A DNA stretch of 64,000 nt from Spirochaeta isovalerica (GCF_014207565.1 NZ_JACHGJ010000006.1:235415-299414), one strand, 5' to 3'. Shown: positions 52,144-62,026, counted from the stretch's first letter. Made by a program: numbers and translations. The notes: generated from the letters alone by a model not told the origin.

Positions 52144-53675
52144 ACCAGCTTCACCTTATTCAGATTCTCAAGTATGAGAGTATTCAACCGTTCTTCTTCT
52201 TTAAGCTGTTTTTCAAACTCAGCTTTCAAAGAAGTAAACCTTTCATTGAAATCGAAATCATCCTCTTCTTCAGGAAGACCAACATACCGACCAGGTGTTA
52301 AGACATAATCCAGTTCCCGGACTCTATCCACTGATGCTGAATTGCAGAATCCCTTAACATCTTCATATCCACCAACAACAGACCGCCAATTGTGATAAGT
52401 CTCAGCGACCTTCTGAATATCTTCCTCTGACAATTCCAGAGTCCGTCGATTTATCAGATGACCTTCATTCCTTGCATCAATGAAGAGGATTTCATCCTTT
52501 CTATCCCTAAATCCACCATTCGTCTTATCCCGGCTTAAAAACCAGAGACAAGCAGGGATTTGAGTATTAAGAAACAACTTGGCAGGGAGATTGACAATAC
52601 AATCCACAAGTCCGGCTTCAATCAACTCTTTACGGATATCACCTTCACCAGAAGTCTTAGATGTGAGAGAACCTTTTGCCAATACAAATCCGGCAGTGCC
52701 TTTGGGAGATAAGTGATAGAGGAAGTGTTGAATCCAGGCATAGTTGGCATTCCCAGAAGGAGGTGTACCATATTTCCAACGTCCATCCTGACGAAGTAGA
52801 TCACCAGACCAGTCACTATCATTAAATGGGGGATTGGCAATAACAAAATCTGCCTTCAAATCTTTATGGCTATCATTCAAGAAGGAACCTTCATTGTTCC
52901 ATTTTACCTGTGAGCTATCAATTCCTCTGATAGCCAGATTCATCTTTGCCAATCTCCAAGTAGTTTGATTACTCTCCTGACCATAGATGGAGATGTCGTT
53001 GACTTTACCTTGGTGCCCTTCAACAAACTTTTCTGACTGAACAAACATACCACCGGAACCACAACAGGGGTCAAACACTCTTCCTTTATATGGTTGAAGC
53101 ATTTCAACAAGCATTTCTACTACAGAACGGGGAGTATAGAATTGTCCTCCCTTCTTACCCTCTGCAAGGGCAAACTCCCCAAGGAAGTACTCAAATACAT
53201 GTCCCAGGAGGTCAGCACTTCTGGCTTTAGCATCACCAAGAGCTATATTCCCAATGAGGTCAATCAAACCTCCAAGATTGGTTGGGTCCAGATTACCACG
53301 GGCAAATACTTTGGGAAGAACGTTCTTAAGGGATGGATTGTCTTTTTCTATGGCATCCATGGCATCATCAACAATTTTACCGATAGTAGGAAGCTTGGCA
53401 CTATCCTGTAGGTAAGTCCATCTGGCAATTTCCGGGACAAAGAAGACATTTTCTGCCTTATATTCATCTTTATCCTCTGGGTCTGCTCCGGCAAAGTCTC
53501 CTTCACCGGCTAAAAGCTGGGAATGAAGCTCCTCAAATGCATCTGATATGTATTTCAGGAAGATGAGTCCGAGGACTATATGCTTATATTCTGCTGCATC
53601 GATATTCTTTCTAAGCTTATCTGCGGCTTTCCACAGTTGTTTTTCAATAGGTTCTTCAGTTTTTGATTTTGCCAT
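52140..53675 (-). CDS. hsdM: Type I restriction-modification N6-adenine methyltransferase
   Basis: 511 residues. [15 protein letters not shown] (SAM-binding motif I) near 200-214 and NPPFNDSDW (catalytic motif IV) near 281-289 mark an N6-adenine DNA methyltransferase; the N-terminal bundle typical of HsdM ([18 protein letters not shown] helices) is present. First gene of the array. Motifs intact, so hemimethylation should protect host DNA. Confidence 0.95.
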   Translation of the reverse strand: MAKSKTEEPIEKQLWKAADKLRKNIDAAEYKHIVLGLIFLKYISDAFEELHSQLLAGEGDFAGADPEDKDEYKAENVFFVPEIARWTYLQDSAKLPTIGKIVDDAMDAIEKDNPSLKNVLPKVFARGNLDPTNLGGLIDLIGNIALGDAKARSADLLGHVFEYFLGEFALAEGKKGGQFYTPRSVVEMLVEMLQPYKGRVFDPCCGSGGMFVQSEKFVEGHQGKVNDISIYGQESNQTTWRLAKMNLAIRGIDSSQVKWNNEGSFLNDSHKDLKADFVIANPPFNDSDWSGDLLRQDGRWKYGTPPSGNANYAWIQHFLYHLSPKGTAGFVLAKGSLTSKTSGEGDIRKELIEAGLVDCIVNLPAKLFLNTQIPACLWFLSRDKTNGGFRDRKDEILFIDARNEGHLINRRTLELSEEDIQKVAETYHNWRSVVGGYEDVKGFCNSASVDRVRELDYVLTPGRYVGLPEEEDDFDFNERFTSLKAEFEKQLKEEERLNTLILENLNKVKLV

Positions 53676-53884
53676 TCAAGGTCTCCAGTTCATTTAAGAA
53701 AGGTATATTAACTCAACATGAGTATAGCAGAGAACTGGATTTATTTCATTCAGTTTTAAAGGAAATGACGGGATACGAGATTTGAATGTGGTAAGATTTC
53801 ACTATTGAAAGCTAAAGCCAGTTCCACCGGAAGTGATGAATAAGAATATTTTTATTAAATTCCGGTAATAAAAAGCAATTTTAA

Positions 53885-54652
53885 TTAATATTTTGCAATC
53901 TTGGCATCTATATATGATTTAAGATTATTATCTTCATCAACAATAAAGTCACCGGTATCCCAGTTTAAATTTGCTAAGGCAGTATAAATCTCTGTTTTTT
54001 CAATTTTTGATGAAATGAGATTACTTCTAAATCTTGCATATTCAAATGTTTTATTTATCATTGCAAGTAATTCCAATAATCCGTAGATTACAGATAGGAT
54101 ATAGTGAGGGATCTCAATGATTGAATCATCGGCTTTTGTTAACTCTGAAATTCTTGAATGATTTATCTGTAATTTTATTAGAATTGATATCAGATGATTA
54201 GAAATGACTTCATCATCCTCATATTCAATACATTTATTAAAAATATGCTCGTGATCTATAGGGAAATCAGGTAGTTTTGATTCAGTCCCTAACCTTCGAT
54301 GTGGTCTATCACTACTAAGCGAGATAGCATACCAAACTTCGGATAATATTGGAGCACAGTCTCTGCAATATGCATAAATATAGCTTAATGATTTTGGCAA
54401 TAAAGACCGTGCTGAGCGAAGTGCTTTCTTTTTTTTCTCATCTTCATGTTTTCTTGTTATTAAGAAGATAAAATAACTTGTGATTGAAGCAAAAGCTCCA
54501 ACGATGATTCCTTGCCATCTATCCCATACATCTTGAACATACAGCCAACTAAATCCTCCGATAAACCATGGAGCGATATACATACTGATTATGTGTATAG
54601 TTATTAGAGTGAAAAGAATGATCTTCGTAGTTTTACGCTCGAGAATATTCAT
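53885..54652 (-). CDS. Membrane protein with helical cytoplasmic domain
   Basis: 255 residues. Two transmembrane helices (about 10-30 and 48-68), then a charged helical domain; Arg/Lys-rich after the second helix. Layout similar to the membrane protein in the 39 kb cassette (39254-39694), with no recognised motif. It lies between hsdM and the HTH pair. Unknown role. Confidence 0.5.
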   Translation of the reverse strand: MNILERKTTKIILFTLITIHIISMYIAPWFIGGFSWLYVQDVWDRWQGIIVGAFASITSYFIFLITRKHEDEKKKKALRSARSLLPKSLSYIYAYCRDCAPILSEVWYAISLSSDRPHRRLGTESKLPDFPIDHEHIFNKCIEYEDDEVISNHLISILIKLQINHSRISELTKADDSIIEIPHYILSVIYGLLELLAMINKTFEYARFRSNLISSKIEKTEIYTALANLNWDTGDFIVDEDNNLKSYIDAKIAKY

Positions 54653-54740
54653 AAAGCAATATTATACATGAGTCTTTATAAAAGATCATTCAAGAAATTG
54701 GATGATTATCTCTTATGCGATGCTGAATCCTAACTGTTTG

Positions 54741-55877
54741 TCATCTCCAAGAATGCTCAGGCACATCATAATTGGGATACTCTCCTTTGAAGGGGTTGGA
54801 CTTCTCAAGATAAGCATCAACCCATTCCACCCATTTGGCGAAATCACCCTCCGGTTCTCCTTTGTGTATTGAATAGTGAGATTTTATTGCATTTACGTAC
54901 TCGGATAGCTCTTTATGATATCGCCACTTCTTATATCCATCTTCGAGTTGGGATATACGTTGTTTCTCAATCCTGGCTAAACGGTCTTTTTCAGCTTGCT
55001 CTTTCTGTCTTCTCTGCCATTCTTCTTCTCGTTTTTTATGATATGCAACATATTCCTTTTTCCAGGCGGCAGCACGGATGATTTGATGAATGACTGATTC
55101 CAACCTGTCTTCGATTTTACTCTTGCCATCTGTCCAGGATTTCCGCTCATCCATTGAGAAGGAACCTGTATAAATTTCAATCTTCAAAACTCGGGTGGTG
55201 ATGTATTCATAATCCTTGTAATAGTATTTCTTGGGGTCTTTCATAGTAATTGGCTGTTTTTTAGAGGATTCTGAAATTTTCATGGTAATGTCCTCATCCA
55301 TTATATGAAATGAAGAACCATACTTCGATTGAACAATACCAAATCCCAACTCCTCCATTGTAGAGCAGAGGGATTGCAAGATGATTGTTGCTCGGTCCAG
55401 GCTGTCCGCACCGATACTCACTGCAAATACATCCTCACCTGAGACTGAAATACGGTTGTAATCGTCACTCCATCCCTTTTTTATCTTTCTCTTAAACACT
55501 TTCCGGGTATTATGGACATATGCATGTAGATTTTCAAGGTCATCACAGACGGAAACAGTGTCCAACTTTTGAAATAGTGTTTCAGCTTCTGCGAAAGCTT
55601 CTGGAACTAATCTTGGTTCAGGTTCTTTATCATTTGGTGTTGGGGTGCTGCGAATAAGTAACTTCGGAGCATTTTCATAAGGATACATTTTAGGTTTAGT
55701 AGGAGCTTTACCAGCAGCTTTCTTTGCCCAATAACCGACTGGTGGTTTAGGAACTTTCAACTTTTTACAGGTCTTTGACAAAGCTACATCCGAAACTCCA
55801 TATATCTTGCAGAACTCAATCATAGGAGATTCCCACACCTCTTTATACAGTTTTTCCCGGTCGTAATACTCAGCCAT
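54741..55877 (-). CDS. Mobile-element-associated protein with N-terminal HTH-like segment
   Basis: 378 residues. The start (REKLYKEVWESPMIEFCKIYGVSDVALSKTCKKLKVPKPPVGYWAKKAAGK) is typical of a widespread family of mobile-region hypothetical proteins, apparently HTH-like at the N-terminus, with an exposed coiled coil rich in Glu/Lys/Gln (KEYVAYHKKREEEWQRRQKEQAEKDRLARIEK) near 275-310. Overlaps the excisionase-like gene by 8 bases. No known biochemical role. Confidence 0.6.
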   Translation of the reverse strand: MAEYYDREKLYKEVWESPMIEFCKIYGVSDVALSKTCKKLKVPKPPVGYWAKKAAGKAPTKPKMYPYENAPKLLIRSTPTPNDKEPEPRLVPEAFAEAETLFQKLDTVSVCDDLENLHAYVHNTRKVFKRKIKKGWSDDYNRISVSGEDVFAVSIGADSLDRATIILQSLCSTMEELGFGIVQSKYGSSFHIMDEDITMKISESSKKQPITMKDPKKYYYKDYEYITTRVLKIEIYTGSFSMDERKSWTDGKSKIEDRLESVIHQIIRAAAWKKEYVAYHKKREEEWQRRQKEQAEKDRLARIEKQRISQLEDGYKKWRYHKELSEYVNAIKSHYSIHKGEPEGDFAKWVEWVDAYLEKSNPFKGEYPNYDVPEHSWR

Positions 55878-56226
55878 GACTTTTTACCCTATGGTCTTCA
55901 AGCCATTCTTCCAGTTCTGAGACTTTGAAAAGAGTTCGGTTACCTACTTTGAAGTGGGGGATGGTTGCTTCTGAGGTGTATTTATAGAGAGTCTGCTTGG
56001 AGAGGTTGAGGAAAGCAGCAGCCTCCTTCATATCCATATTCGTCTTTTGAGGTCTCTCTGGTTTACTTGCTCTGGCGGTGGACGGAGTATTCTGAAGGAT
56101 GGGACCGAGTTTACTTTCAACGACACCAATTTCAAATCCTTTGGCAATCATGAGAACTGTATTGTAGAAATGGTCTGCATCACCGGTAGCACAGGTTATG
56201 GTCATTTCCATCTTGTATTCATTCAT
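55870..56226 (-). CDS. MerR/excisionase-type HTH protein
   Basis: 118 residues; ribosome binding site AGGAG before the ATG. Residues about 60-112 have the excisionase (HTH_17) pattern: MKEAAAFLNLSKQTLYKYTSEATIPHFKVGNRTLFKVSELEEWLED. Likely DNA-binding; in mobile elements such proteins direct integrase or regulate transcription. It is divergent from the RloC-like gene, 196 bases away, and overlaps the next gene. Confidence 0.65.
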   Translation of the reverse strand: MNEYKMEMTITCATGDADHFYNTVLMIAKGFEIGVVESKLGPILQNTPSTARASKPERPQKTNMDMKEAAAFLNLSKQTLYKYTSEATIPHFKVGNRTLFKVSELEEWLEDHRVKSHG

Positions 56227-56422
56227 ATATAGCTCCTGTCAGTGGAATGATGAAATTTTACGTCATTCCAGATAGAGGAGCAAACCGGATTGTCCCACCA
56301 GTAGAACAGAATAGCAAAAAATTACCACATTCCGGTCTGTCATGGGGTGTGCCGGGACTCAAAAAGATTAAATACATGACTTTTTGCTCATTTTAGGAGA
56401 TAATCCGCTTAGAGGCATTGCT

Positions 56423-58831
56423 ATGAGTAATCACATTACGAAAATCAATAACATTAAGAATATGGCAGTTTTCAAGGATTTCCAATGGTCTCAATCTGTG
56501 AGAGATCAGGGGAATAATGTAGATGAGTTTAAGAAGATTAATATTATATATGGGCGCAACTATTCAGGGAAAACTACATTATCACGTATTTTAAGGGCAC
56601 TTGAAACTGGTTCAATATCTGAAAAATACAATTCACCAGAGTTTGATATTTCATTTATGAATGGCAATCATGTAACTAAAAAGGACGTTGGTAGTGGACA
56701 ATTAATCCGTGTTTTTAATGATGATTTCATAAAAGACAATTTGCGTTTCATTATTGATGACGAAAAGGACATCAACTCATTCGCAATATTAGGTGAAGAT
56801 AATGCAAAGCTTGAAGAGGAGATTGCAGACAAAGAAGCATCTCTGGGAAAACTTGAAGAGAAATCAGGCATCATTGGTAAATTGATCTCTGCAGAGATTG
56901 ATTATCATTCAGCTCAAAAAGCCCATTCTGATAAAACTGCTGAATTAGAACAGAAATTACGGGATAAAGCCAACAAAACTGGAACAGGGATAAAGCACAA
57001 TAAATCCTTTGGGGATGCTAACTATAATGTCACAAAAATTAAGGCAGATATTGCATCGGTCTCTTTAGATTCTTACAACCCAATATCTGATGAACAAATC
57101 ACAACATTTTATGAACTTCTCAGAGAAGAGCCTAAAGATGAAGTTATTGAATCTACTGAATTTGACTTAAAATATGATGAAATCACCGAGAAAGCTAAAA
57201 GACTCATTGAAAAAAAGATAATGGCTTCAGACCCAATACAAGAATTATTAAATGATGCTGCTTTAGCTTCGTGGGTTAGATCAGGTCGAGAAAAACATCA
57301 AGGGAAGAGAGATAGATGTGCTTTTTGTGGAAATATTATACCTCCCAATTTGTGGAACAAACTGGATAAGCATTTCAATAAAGAATCTGAAGAACTTAGA
57401 CAAGCCCTTGATAATGTTTTGAAAGAAATCACCACAGAACAAAAGAGAACTTCAACTCTGCTTGATATTAAGGATTCAGAATTCTATTCACAATTTTCAG
57501 ATAAATTAGATCTACTGAAAGAAGATTTTTCGAATACATTTACCCTATACATTAATAGTTTGGAGTCTGTTAAGGAGCAAGTCAATAAGCGTAAAGATGA
57601 TATCTTTTTTCCTTTAACCTTTGAAGAACCAGGTTCTGTCGCTGATGATCTCAATGTTCTTCGTTCTCAATATGAGAAAATTCGAGAGAAATCAAATAAG
57701 CTGACAGAGAATTTGAGCTCTAATCAAAAAAAAGCCCGATCAGCTCTACGTCTCAATGAAGTTCATACTTTTTTAGAGGATATTCATTATGCTAATGAAT
57801 GTTCAGCTATCGAATCTTTACAGCAAGTTGTTACCGATGCGGAGACAAAAAAAAATCAAATAAAAGAAGATGTTGATTTCAAAAAAGCTGAAATCAAAGA
57901 CCTTAAAGCCCAACTTAAGGATGAGAGTAAAGGCGCAGAGCGTGTAAATGATTTTCTAAATAATTATTTTGGACATCAATTCCTTTCTCTAAAGGCAATT
58001 GAAGAGACATCAGGAGATGCCACAACTGGCTATCGTTTCGAAGTGACTCGAAATTCAGAAAAAGCTTATCATTTGAGTGAAGGAGAATGCAGCCTTATTG
58101 CATTTTGCTACTTCATGGCTAAACTTGAAGATTTTGAGACAAAAGGAAACCAGCCAATAATATGGATTGATGACCCCATATCGAGTTTAGACGCCAATCA
58201 CATATTCTTTGTATATAGCCTTATCAATTCAAACATAGTCATACCAGAAGAGTATTCCGAAGATGGAGAAATTAAAAAAAGGGAAAGATTCAGCCAGTTA
58301 TTTATATCCACCCATAATTTAGATTTCCTCAAATACCTTAAACGCCTACCGGGTGCTCTCAATAAAAAAAACTCTCGATACTTAATTGTCACACGTGTAG
58401 ATGACGAGAGTACGCTATCATTAATGCCACGATATTTAAAAGATTATGTTACCGAGTTTAATTTCTTATTTCATCAGATTTATAAATGTGCAAATACAGA
58501 TATTGAGTCAGATGAAAGTCATAGTATTTTTTATAATTTTGGAAATAATGCGAGGAAATTTCTTGAGGCATTTCTATTCTATAAATTCCCCAACGCCGTG
58601 GAGAAAGATGATAAGCTTTACCGTTTTTTTGGAAGAGATGCTCTCTCATCAGCTCTTACAGATAGAATAAACAATGAATACTCTCATTTGGAAGGGCTGT
58701 TTGAACGTAGTGTAATGCCTGTAGATGTTCCAGAAATGAAGTCTACTGCAAAATTTATTTTGGATAAAATTAATGAAAAGGATCCTGAACAATACGAGGC
58801 ATTGTTACAAAGTATAGGTGTAGAACAATAA
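56423..58831 (+). CDS. AAA_13-family ABC ATPase with zinc hook, RloC-like anticodon-nuclease candidate
   Basis: 802 residues from ATG 56423, preceded by AGAGG with 7-base spacing; an upstream ATG at 56384 lacks one. Walker A GRNYSGKTT near residue 45, a long coiled coil interrupted by a zinc-hook-type CAFC at 299-302, Walker B IIWIDDPISSLD near 590, and a switch-like FISTHN further on. The C-terminal region has Arg711-x3-Glu715 (NARKFLEAF) and His755 (RINNEYSH), the order of the anticodon-nuclease triad of PrrC and RloC, which are linked to type I restriction loci. RloC's DNA-damage-responsive ABC domain controls a tRNA-cleaving tail. The C-terminal motif also occurs in AAA_13 proteins of unknown activity, so the nuclease call is tentative. 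Confidence 0.65.
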   Translation: MSNHITKINNIKNMAVFKDFQWSQSVRDQGNNVDEFKKINIIYGRNYSGKTTLSRILRALETGSISEKYNSPEFDISFMNGNHVTKKDVGSGQLIRVFNDDFIKDNLRFIIDDEKDINSFAILGEDNAKLEEEIADKEASLGKLEEKSGIIGKLISAEIDYHSAQKAHSDKTAELEQKLRDKANKTGTGIKHNKSFGDANYNVTKIKADIASVSLDSYNPISDEQITTFYELLREEPKDEVIESTEFDLKYDEITEKAKRLIEKKIMASDPIQELLNDAALASWVRSGREKHQGKRDRCAFCGNIIPPNLWNKLDKHFNKESEELRQALDNVLKEITTEQKRTSTLLDIKDSEFYSQFSDKLDLLKEDFSNTFTLYINSLESVKEQVNKRKDDIFFPLTFEEPGSVADDLNVLRSQYEKIREKSNKLTENLSSNQKKARSALRLNEVHTFLEDIHYANECSAIESLQQVVTDAETKKNQIKEDVDFKKAEIKDLKAQLKDESKGAERVNDFLNNYFGHQFLSLKAIEETSGDATTGYRFEVTRNSEKAYHLSEGECSLIAFCYFMAKLEDFETKGNQPIIWIDDPISSLDANHIFFVYSLINSNIVIPEEYSEDGEIKKRERFSQLFISTHNLDFLKYLKRLPGALNKKNSRYLIVTRVDDESTLSLMPRYLKDYVTEFNFLFHQIYKCANTDIESDESHSIFYNFGNNARKFLEAFLFYKFPNAVEKDDKLYRFFGRDALSSALTDRINNEYSHLEGLFERSVMPVDVPEMKSTAKFILDKINEKDPEQYEALLQSIGVEQ

Positions 58832-59487
58832 TGCCTGAAATAACCTTAATCTGCACACAACACGCTGAAAAAGGTGCCTGTAATTTCCATGATTTATACC
58901 ACATTGTTGAGCAGATACAGCCAGATGTAATCTTTGAAGAACTCCCTCCCTCCGCCTACAATGATTTCTATATTGAAAAAACCAGAGACAACTTGGAAAC
59001 AAGAACCATCAACGCTTATATTGAAAAACATCCGATAGAGCATGTCCCCATAGATTTAGAGTTAGACCTCACCTCATTCTTTGAGAAGAATGGAAGACTA
59101 CATCATCGAATTGAAGCCAACAGCCGTGATTACAGGAGTTCTGTGGATTGGAACACTCAGTATGTTTACCAATATGGATTCAAATACTTAAATAGCGAGC
59201 ACTGTGAAAAAATAACTTCTCAGATTGACAATGCTATAGATCAGACTTTAGATAAACTGAAAGATGAAAAGCTTAATCAAATCTTCAATGAGTGGAATGA
59301 TGTTATCGAGAGACGAGAGCAGGAGATGATAAGCAACATCTATCAGTACTGCCGTGACCATGATTTTGAAAGGGGATTATTCTTCATAGGTGCAGCTCAT
59401 CGAAAGTCGATTATTGAGATGATACAGGCCAGGTTTAAAGATGATGGAGTAAACTGGAAATATGAAAACTATAATGGAATCTTGTAA
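58831..59487 (+). CDS. TraB/Tiki-like protein coupled to the RloC-like gene
   Basis: 218 residues. Starts TAATG-overlapping the upstream stop. The beginning, LICTQHAEKGACNFHDLYHIVEQIQPDVIFEELPP, and the end, RGLFFIGAAHRKSIIEMI, have the G/T-x-x-H...E and GxxH layout of the TraB/EreA/ChaN (Tiki) superfamily, in which paired His/Glu residues bind metal. Coupling to the RloC-like ATPase suggests a partner or antidote. The function is unknown, and no N-terminal signal or membrane segment is seen. Confidence 0.6.
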   Translation: MPEITLICTQHAEKGACNFHDLYHIVEQIQPDVIFEELPPSAYNDFYIEKTRDNLETRTINAYIEKHPIEHVPIDLELDLTSFFEKNGRLHHRIEANSRDYRSSVDWNTQYVYQYGFKYLNSEHCEKITSQIDNAIDQTLDKLKDEKLNQIFNEWNDVIERREQEMISNIYQYCRDHDFERGLFFIGAAHRKSIIEMIQARFKDDGVNWKYENYNGIL

Positions 59488-59531
59488 TAGCGTAAGATTT
59501 CCACATTCAAATTAAGGCTAATTGATGATTA

Positions 59532-59744
59532 CTATTCTGCTTGTACTATTACACTCAGTAATCCAACATTAGGGATTTCTAACGCTTCTCCGTATTCTGG
59601 ATGAAATCTGTGCAGAATAAAGGGAACATTGGTTTCTCCACCAGCATATCCAGTAATCTCTATATCATACCGTTGGCCATTCTCCATAAGGCATTGATAG
59701 ATATCACCATCGAGTTGTTTAGTGATAGAACCTTTAATTTTCAA
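59532..59744 (-). CDS. Small protein with IF-1-like OB pattern (uncertain)
   Basis: 70 residues; TTG start at 59744 with AAGGAG upstream at good spacing. The pattern IKGSITKQLDGDIYQCLMENGQRYDIEI is reminiscent of the S1-like barrel of translation initiation factor 1, but the usual basic C-terminus is missing. It is likely a real gene of uncertain family. Confidence 0.4.
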   Translation of the reverse strand: MKIKGSITKQLDGDIYQCLMENGQRYDIEITGYAGGETNVPFILHRFHPEYGEALEIPNVGLLSVIVQAE

Positions 59745-59784
59745 AATAGTACTCCTTTATTCAGTTATAATAGCACATTTTATA

Positions 59785-59855
59785 CGGGGATATCTGCTGC
59801 GCCTACCATCATGGGAAACAGTAATTCCCGTCGGGGATATGTGCTGCGCCTACCA
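59785..59855. repeat. Two 24-bp direct repeats with 47-bp period
   Basis: CGGGGATATCTGCTGCGCCT (59785 on, to ACCA at 59808) is repeated at 59832-59855 with one substitution (ATC to ATG). The 23-base spacer includes a GGGAA/TTCCC palindrome. Two copies only, unrelated to any CRISPR repeat I know, and without adjacent cas genes. Confidence 0.6.
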
Positions 59856-59980
59856 CAGTAGCGGATGTCGAAATTAGTTAACGCTATTATATAATATTAA
59901 AATAGTACAGAAGATCTTTTCATAGTCTCATAGATAATCGTTGTTAAGACTCATTTCGATTTACATCTTATTTTCGGAAT

Positions 59981-59988
59981 TAAAAATC
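59981..59988. repeat. Left 8-bp target-site duplication of IS256
   Basis: TAAAAATC immediately left of the IS256-family element; identical to 61290-61297. IS256 elements create 8-9 bp duplications. Confidence 0.85.
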
Positions 59989-61289
59989 GAGCCTGTAAAT
60001 TTTTCTATGTAAAGCTCATTTACTATATCAAAATCGCCCTTCATATTCGATGGCGAATCTATTCATGGCAGGCTTCCAGTTTCGAAGCGGCATAGACCAT
60101 TTTCTGGAAGCTTGTTCAATAGCCAGATAAATCATCTTAAATGCTGAACCATCATTTGGGAATATCTTCCGGTTTTTGATGGATTTTCGAATCACTCTAT
60201 TAACCGATTCTATGGCATTGGTCGTGTAATTGACTTTACGGATTTCATCGGGATAATCAAATAATGTGATAAGATTTTCCCAGTTATTGTACCAGCTTTT
60301 GCTTATCGAGGGGTACTGACAATCCCATTTTCCAGCAAATCGATCCAACTCTAATCGAGCTTCCTGTTCAGAGATAGAGCTGTAAATTTTCTTCAAATCA
60401 GCCGACAGGATTTTCCGATCTTTGTAGGATACATACCTTAGAGAGTTGCGGACCTGATGAACGATACAGAGCTGAATTTTCGCTTTAGGAAACTCTGTAC
60501 TGATCGCATTGGGGAATCAAGTGAGACCATCAACACAAGCGATGAAAATATCCTGTACTCCTCGATTTTGGAGCTCTGTAAGAACGCTGAGCCAGAATTA
60601 GGCTCCTTCCGTTTCTGCTATACACAGGCCGAGAAGTTCCTTTATCCCCTCAGTATTAACAGCAAGAGCGAGAAATACGCTCTTATTGATGACACGCTTG
60701 TTCTCCCGTACTTTAATGACAATATAATCCAGGTAGAGGATGGGGTAGACAGGATCTAGAGGGCGATTTTGCCAAGCTACGACCTCTTCCATAACCCCTT
60801 CGGTGATCTTTGAGATCAGTGCATGAGAGACGTCAACATCGTACATTTCTTTGAAAGTGTCTGAAATGTCCCTGGTCGTCATCCCCTTGGCATTAAGGGT
60901 TAATATCTTGCTATCGAGGTCTTCGCTGCGACGCTGGTTTTTCTTTACCAGTTCGGTTCGAATGCAGCTTCCCTGTTTCTTGGAATTTCCAATTCGATTT
61001 CAGCATTGTCTGTCTTTAAGGTTTTCTGGGTGTAGCCATTGCGGGAATTGCTCGACGGCCTTTTCCCGTTTTTCTATTCACCAAGATGCTCCTCCATTTC
61101 TATTTCCAGAATACGCTCCATGGCGACCTTGGCCAGCATCTTGGTCATGGCTGATACATCTTGTGGTGTTTTCAGATTCCGAGCCAGCTTATCTGCTAGC
61201 TCGTTAAATTCTTCGGTGTCGTACAAATTAAAAGCTCCTCTCTTCTTATACAAAGATTTGGAGCTTTACACATATTTATTTACAGTCTC
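59989..61289 (-). mobile_element. IS256-family insertion sequence (1301 bp)
   Basis: Imperfect inverted repeats: left GAGCCTGTAAAT and right (minus strand) GAGACTGTAAAT, both followed by TGTAAAGCTC. Flanked by perfect 8-bp duplications TAAAAATC. The transposase is broken; the element must have moved before it decayed. Confidence 0.85.
60028..61226 (-). pseudogene. IS256-family (Mutator-type) transposase, multiply broken
   Basis: Starts at TTG 61226 and continues at 400-codon scale: LYDTEEFNELADKLARNLKT, ERILEIEMEEHLGE then TAG, NSRNGYTQKTLKTD, DISDTFKEMYDVDVSHALISK, AETEGA then TAA, CVDGLT then TGA, to the C-terminus NRFAIEYEGRF. A frame change lies between 61226 and 60882. IS256 catalytic core residues (YLDYIVIK, IACVDGLT, TNAIES) can be seen. 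Three in-frame stops plus one frameshift mean no active transposase. Confidence 0.75.
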
Positions 61290-61297
61290 TAAAAATC
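61290..61297. repeat. Right 8-bp target-site duplication of IS256
   Basis: TAAAAATC directly right of the element; identical to 59981-59988. Confidence 0.85.
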
Positions 61298-61319
61298 ACA
61301 AAGCAATCAGATCAATATA

Positions 61320-61877
61320 TCATTTAAGTTGATTTAGGCTATTTTCAAAATAAGAAATTTTTGTCCTATAAAACTCTACTTCTAATTTATCAGAAATCTG
61401 ATTGCATATTTTCATCTTTTTAATTCTACCTTTCTTCTGATATTTAATTGCCTGATTTCTTAGATCTCTAGCTCTATTTATTAGAAAGAATTGCCCATTA
61501 TGCTCCCTTTGAGTTCTGTAAACTGCGTGTATTGTATAACGACTCAAATATTCATTTGAAGGAGCCAGATATAATGTGGTAACGCGATATCCTGTAAACC
61601 TACACACAAAATAAAAACGGTAATTTCCGAAAGGGCATTGAACTGCCTCGACATATGTATAAATAGAATGTCCATTATGTGTGCCATGGAGATAGGCAAT
61701 CGAAGAATCTGAAGTCATTGTAATTTTAATATTATTATATCCAGGCAAAGCATCCAGGTTTTGATTAAAAAGACTGTGCTGATCAAAATATAATTTTAGA
61801 ATAGGAGACAGAATCTCAATGGAAAAAGATTCAAGATCTTCTATGATTGGATTTCTACTGTATTTGTGCCGTCCCAT
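61320..61877 (-). CDS. Hypothetical protein with remnant zinc-finger-like core
   Basis: 185 residues. The segment CPFGNYRFYFVCRFTGYRVTTLYLAPSNEYLSRYTIHAVYRTQREH near 81-126 is like the zinc-ribbon family of mobile-element hypothetical proteins (normally YFLCPxCGRR...KLYLP...FLCRxCHxLTYxSQ), but most of the Cys have changed, so metal binding is doubtful. Basic C-terminus with coiled-coil-like helix. Real gene with no known role. Confidence 0.5.
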   Translation of the reverse strand: MGRHKYSRNPIIEDLESFSIEILSPILKLYFDQHSLFNQNLDALPGYNNIKITMTSDSSIAYLHGTHNGHSIYTYVEAVQCPFGNYRFYFVCRFTGYRVTTLYLAPSNEYLSRYTIHAVYRTQREHNGQFFLINRARDLRNQAIKYQKKGRIKKMKICNQISDKLEVEFYRTKISYFENSLNQLK

Positions 61878-62026
61878 TCCTTATTATATCATATACTTAC
61901 TATAGAATTGGTTCGCTAACAGGCTCGTTTTTTTCCGAAATACTTTGATTTTTAGTTTGTAAAACGGTCCAAAATCTCTTATTTGGACCGTTAACCGAAG
62001 TATTTCAATCAAACGAAGGTTGTTGA

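Noticed and set aside
59785..59855. CRISPR array
   Set aside because: Only two repeats of 24 bp with one 23-bp spacer, no cas genes, and a palindrome lies in the spacer rather than in the repeat.
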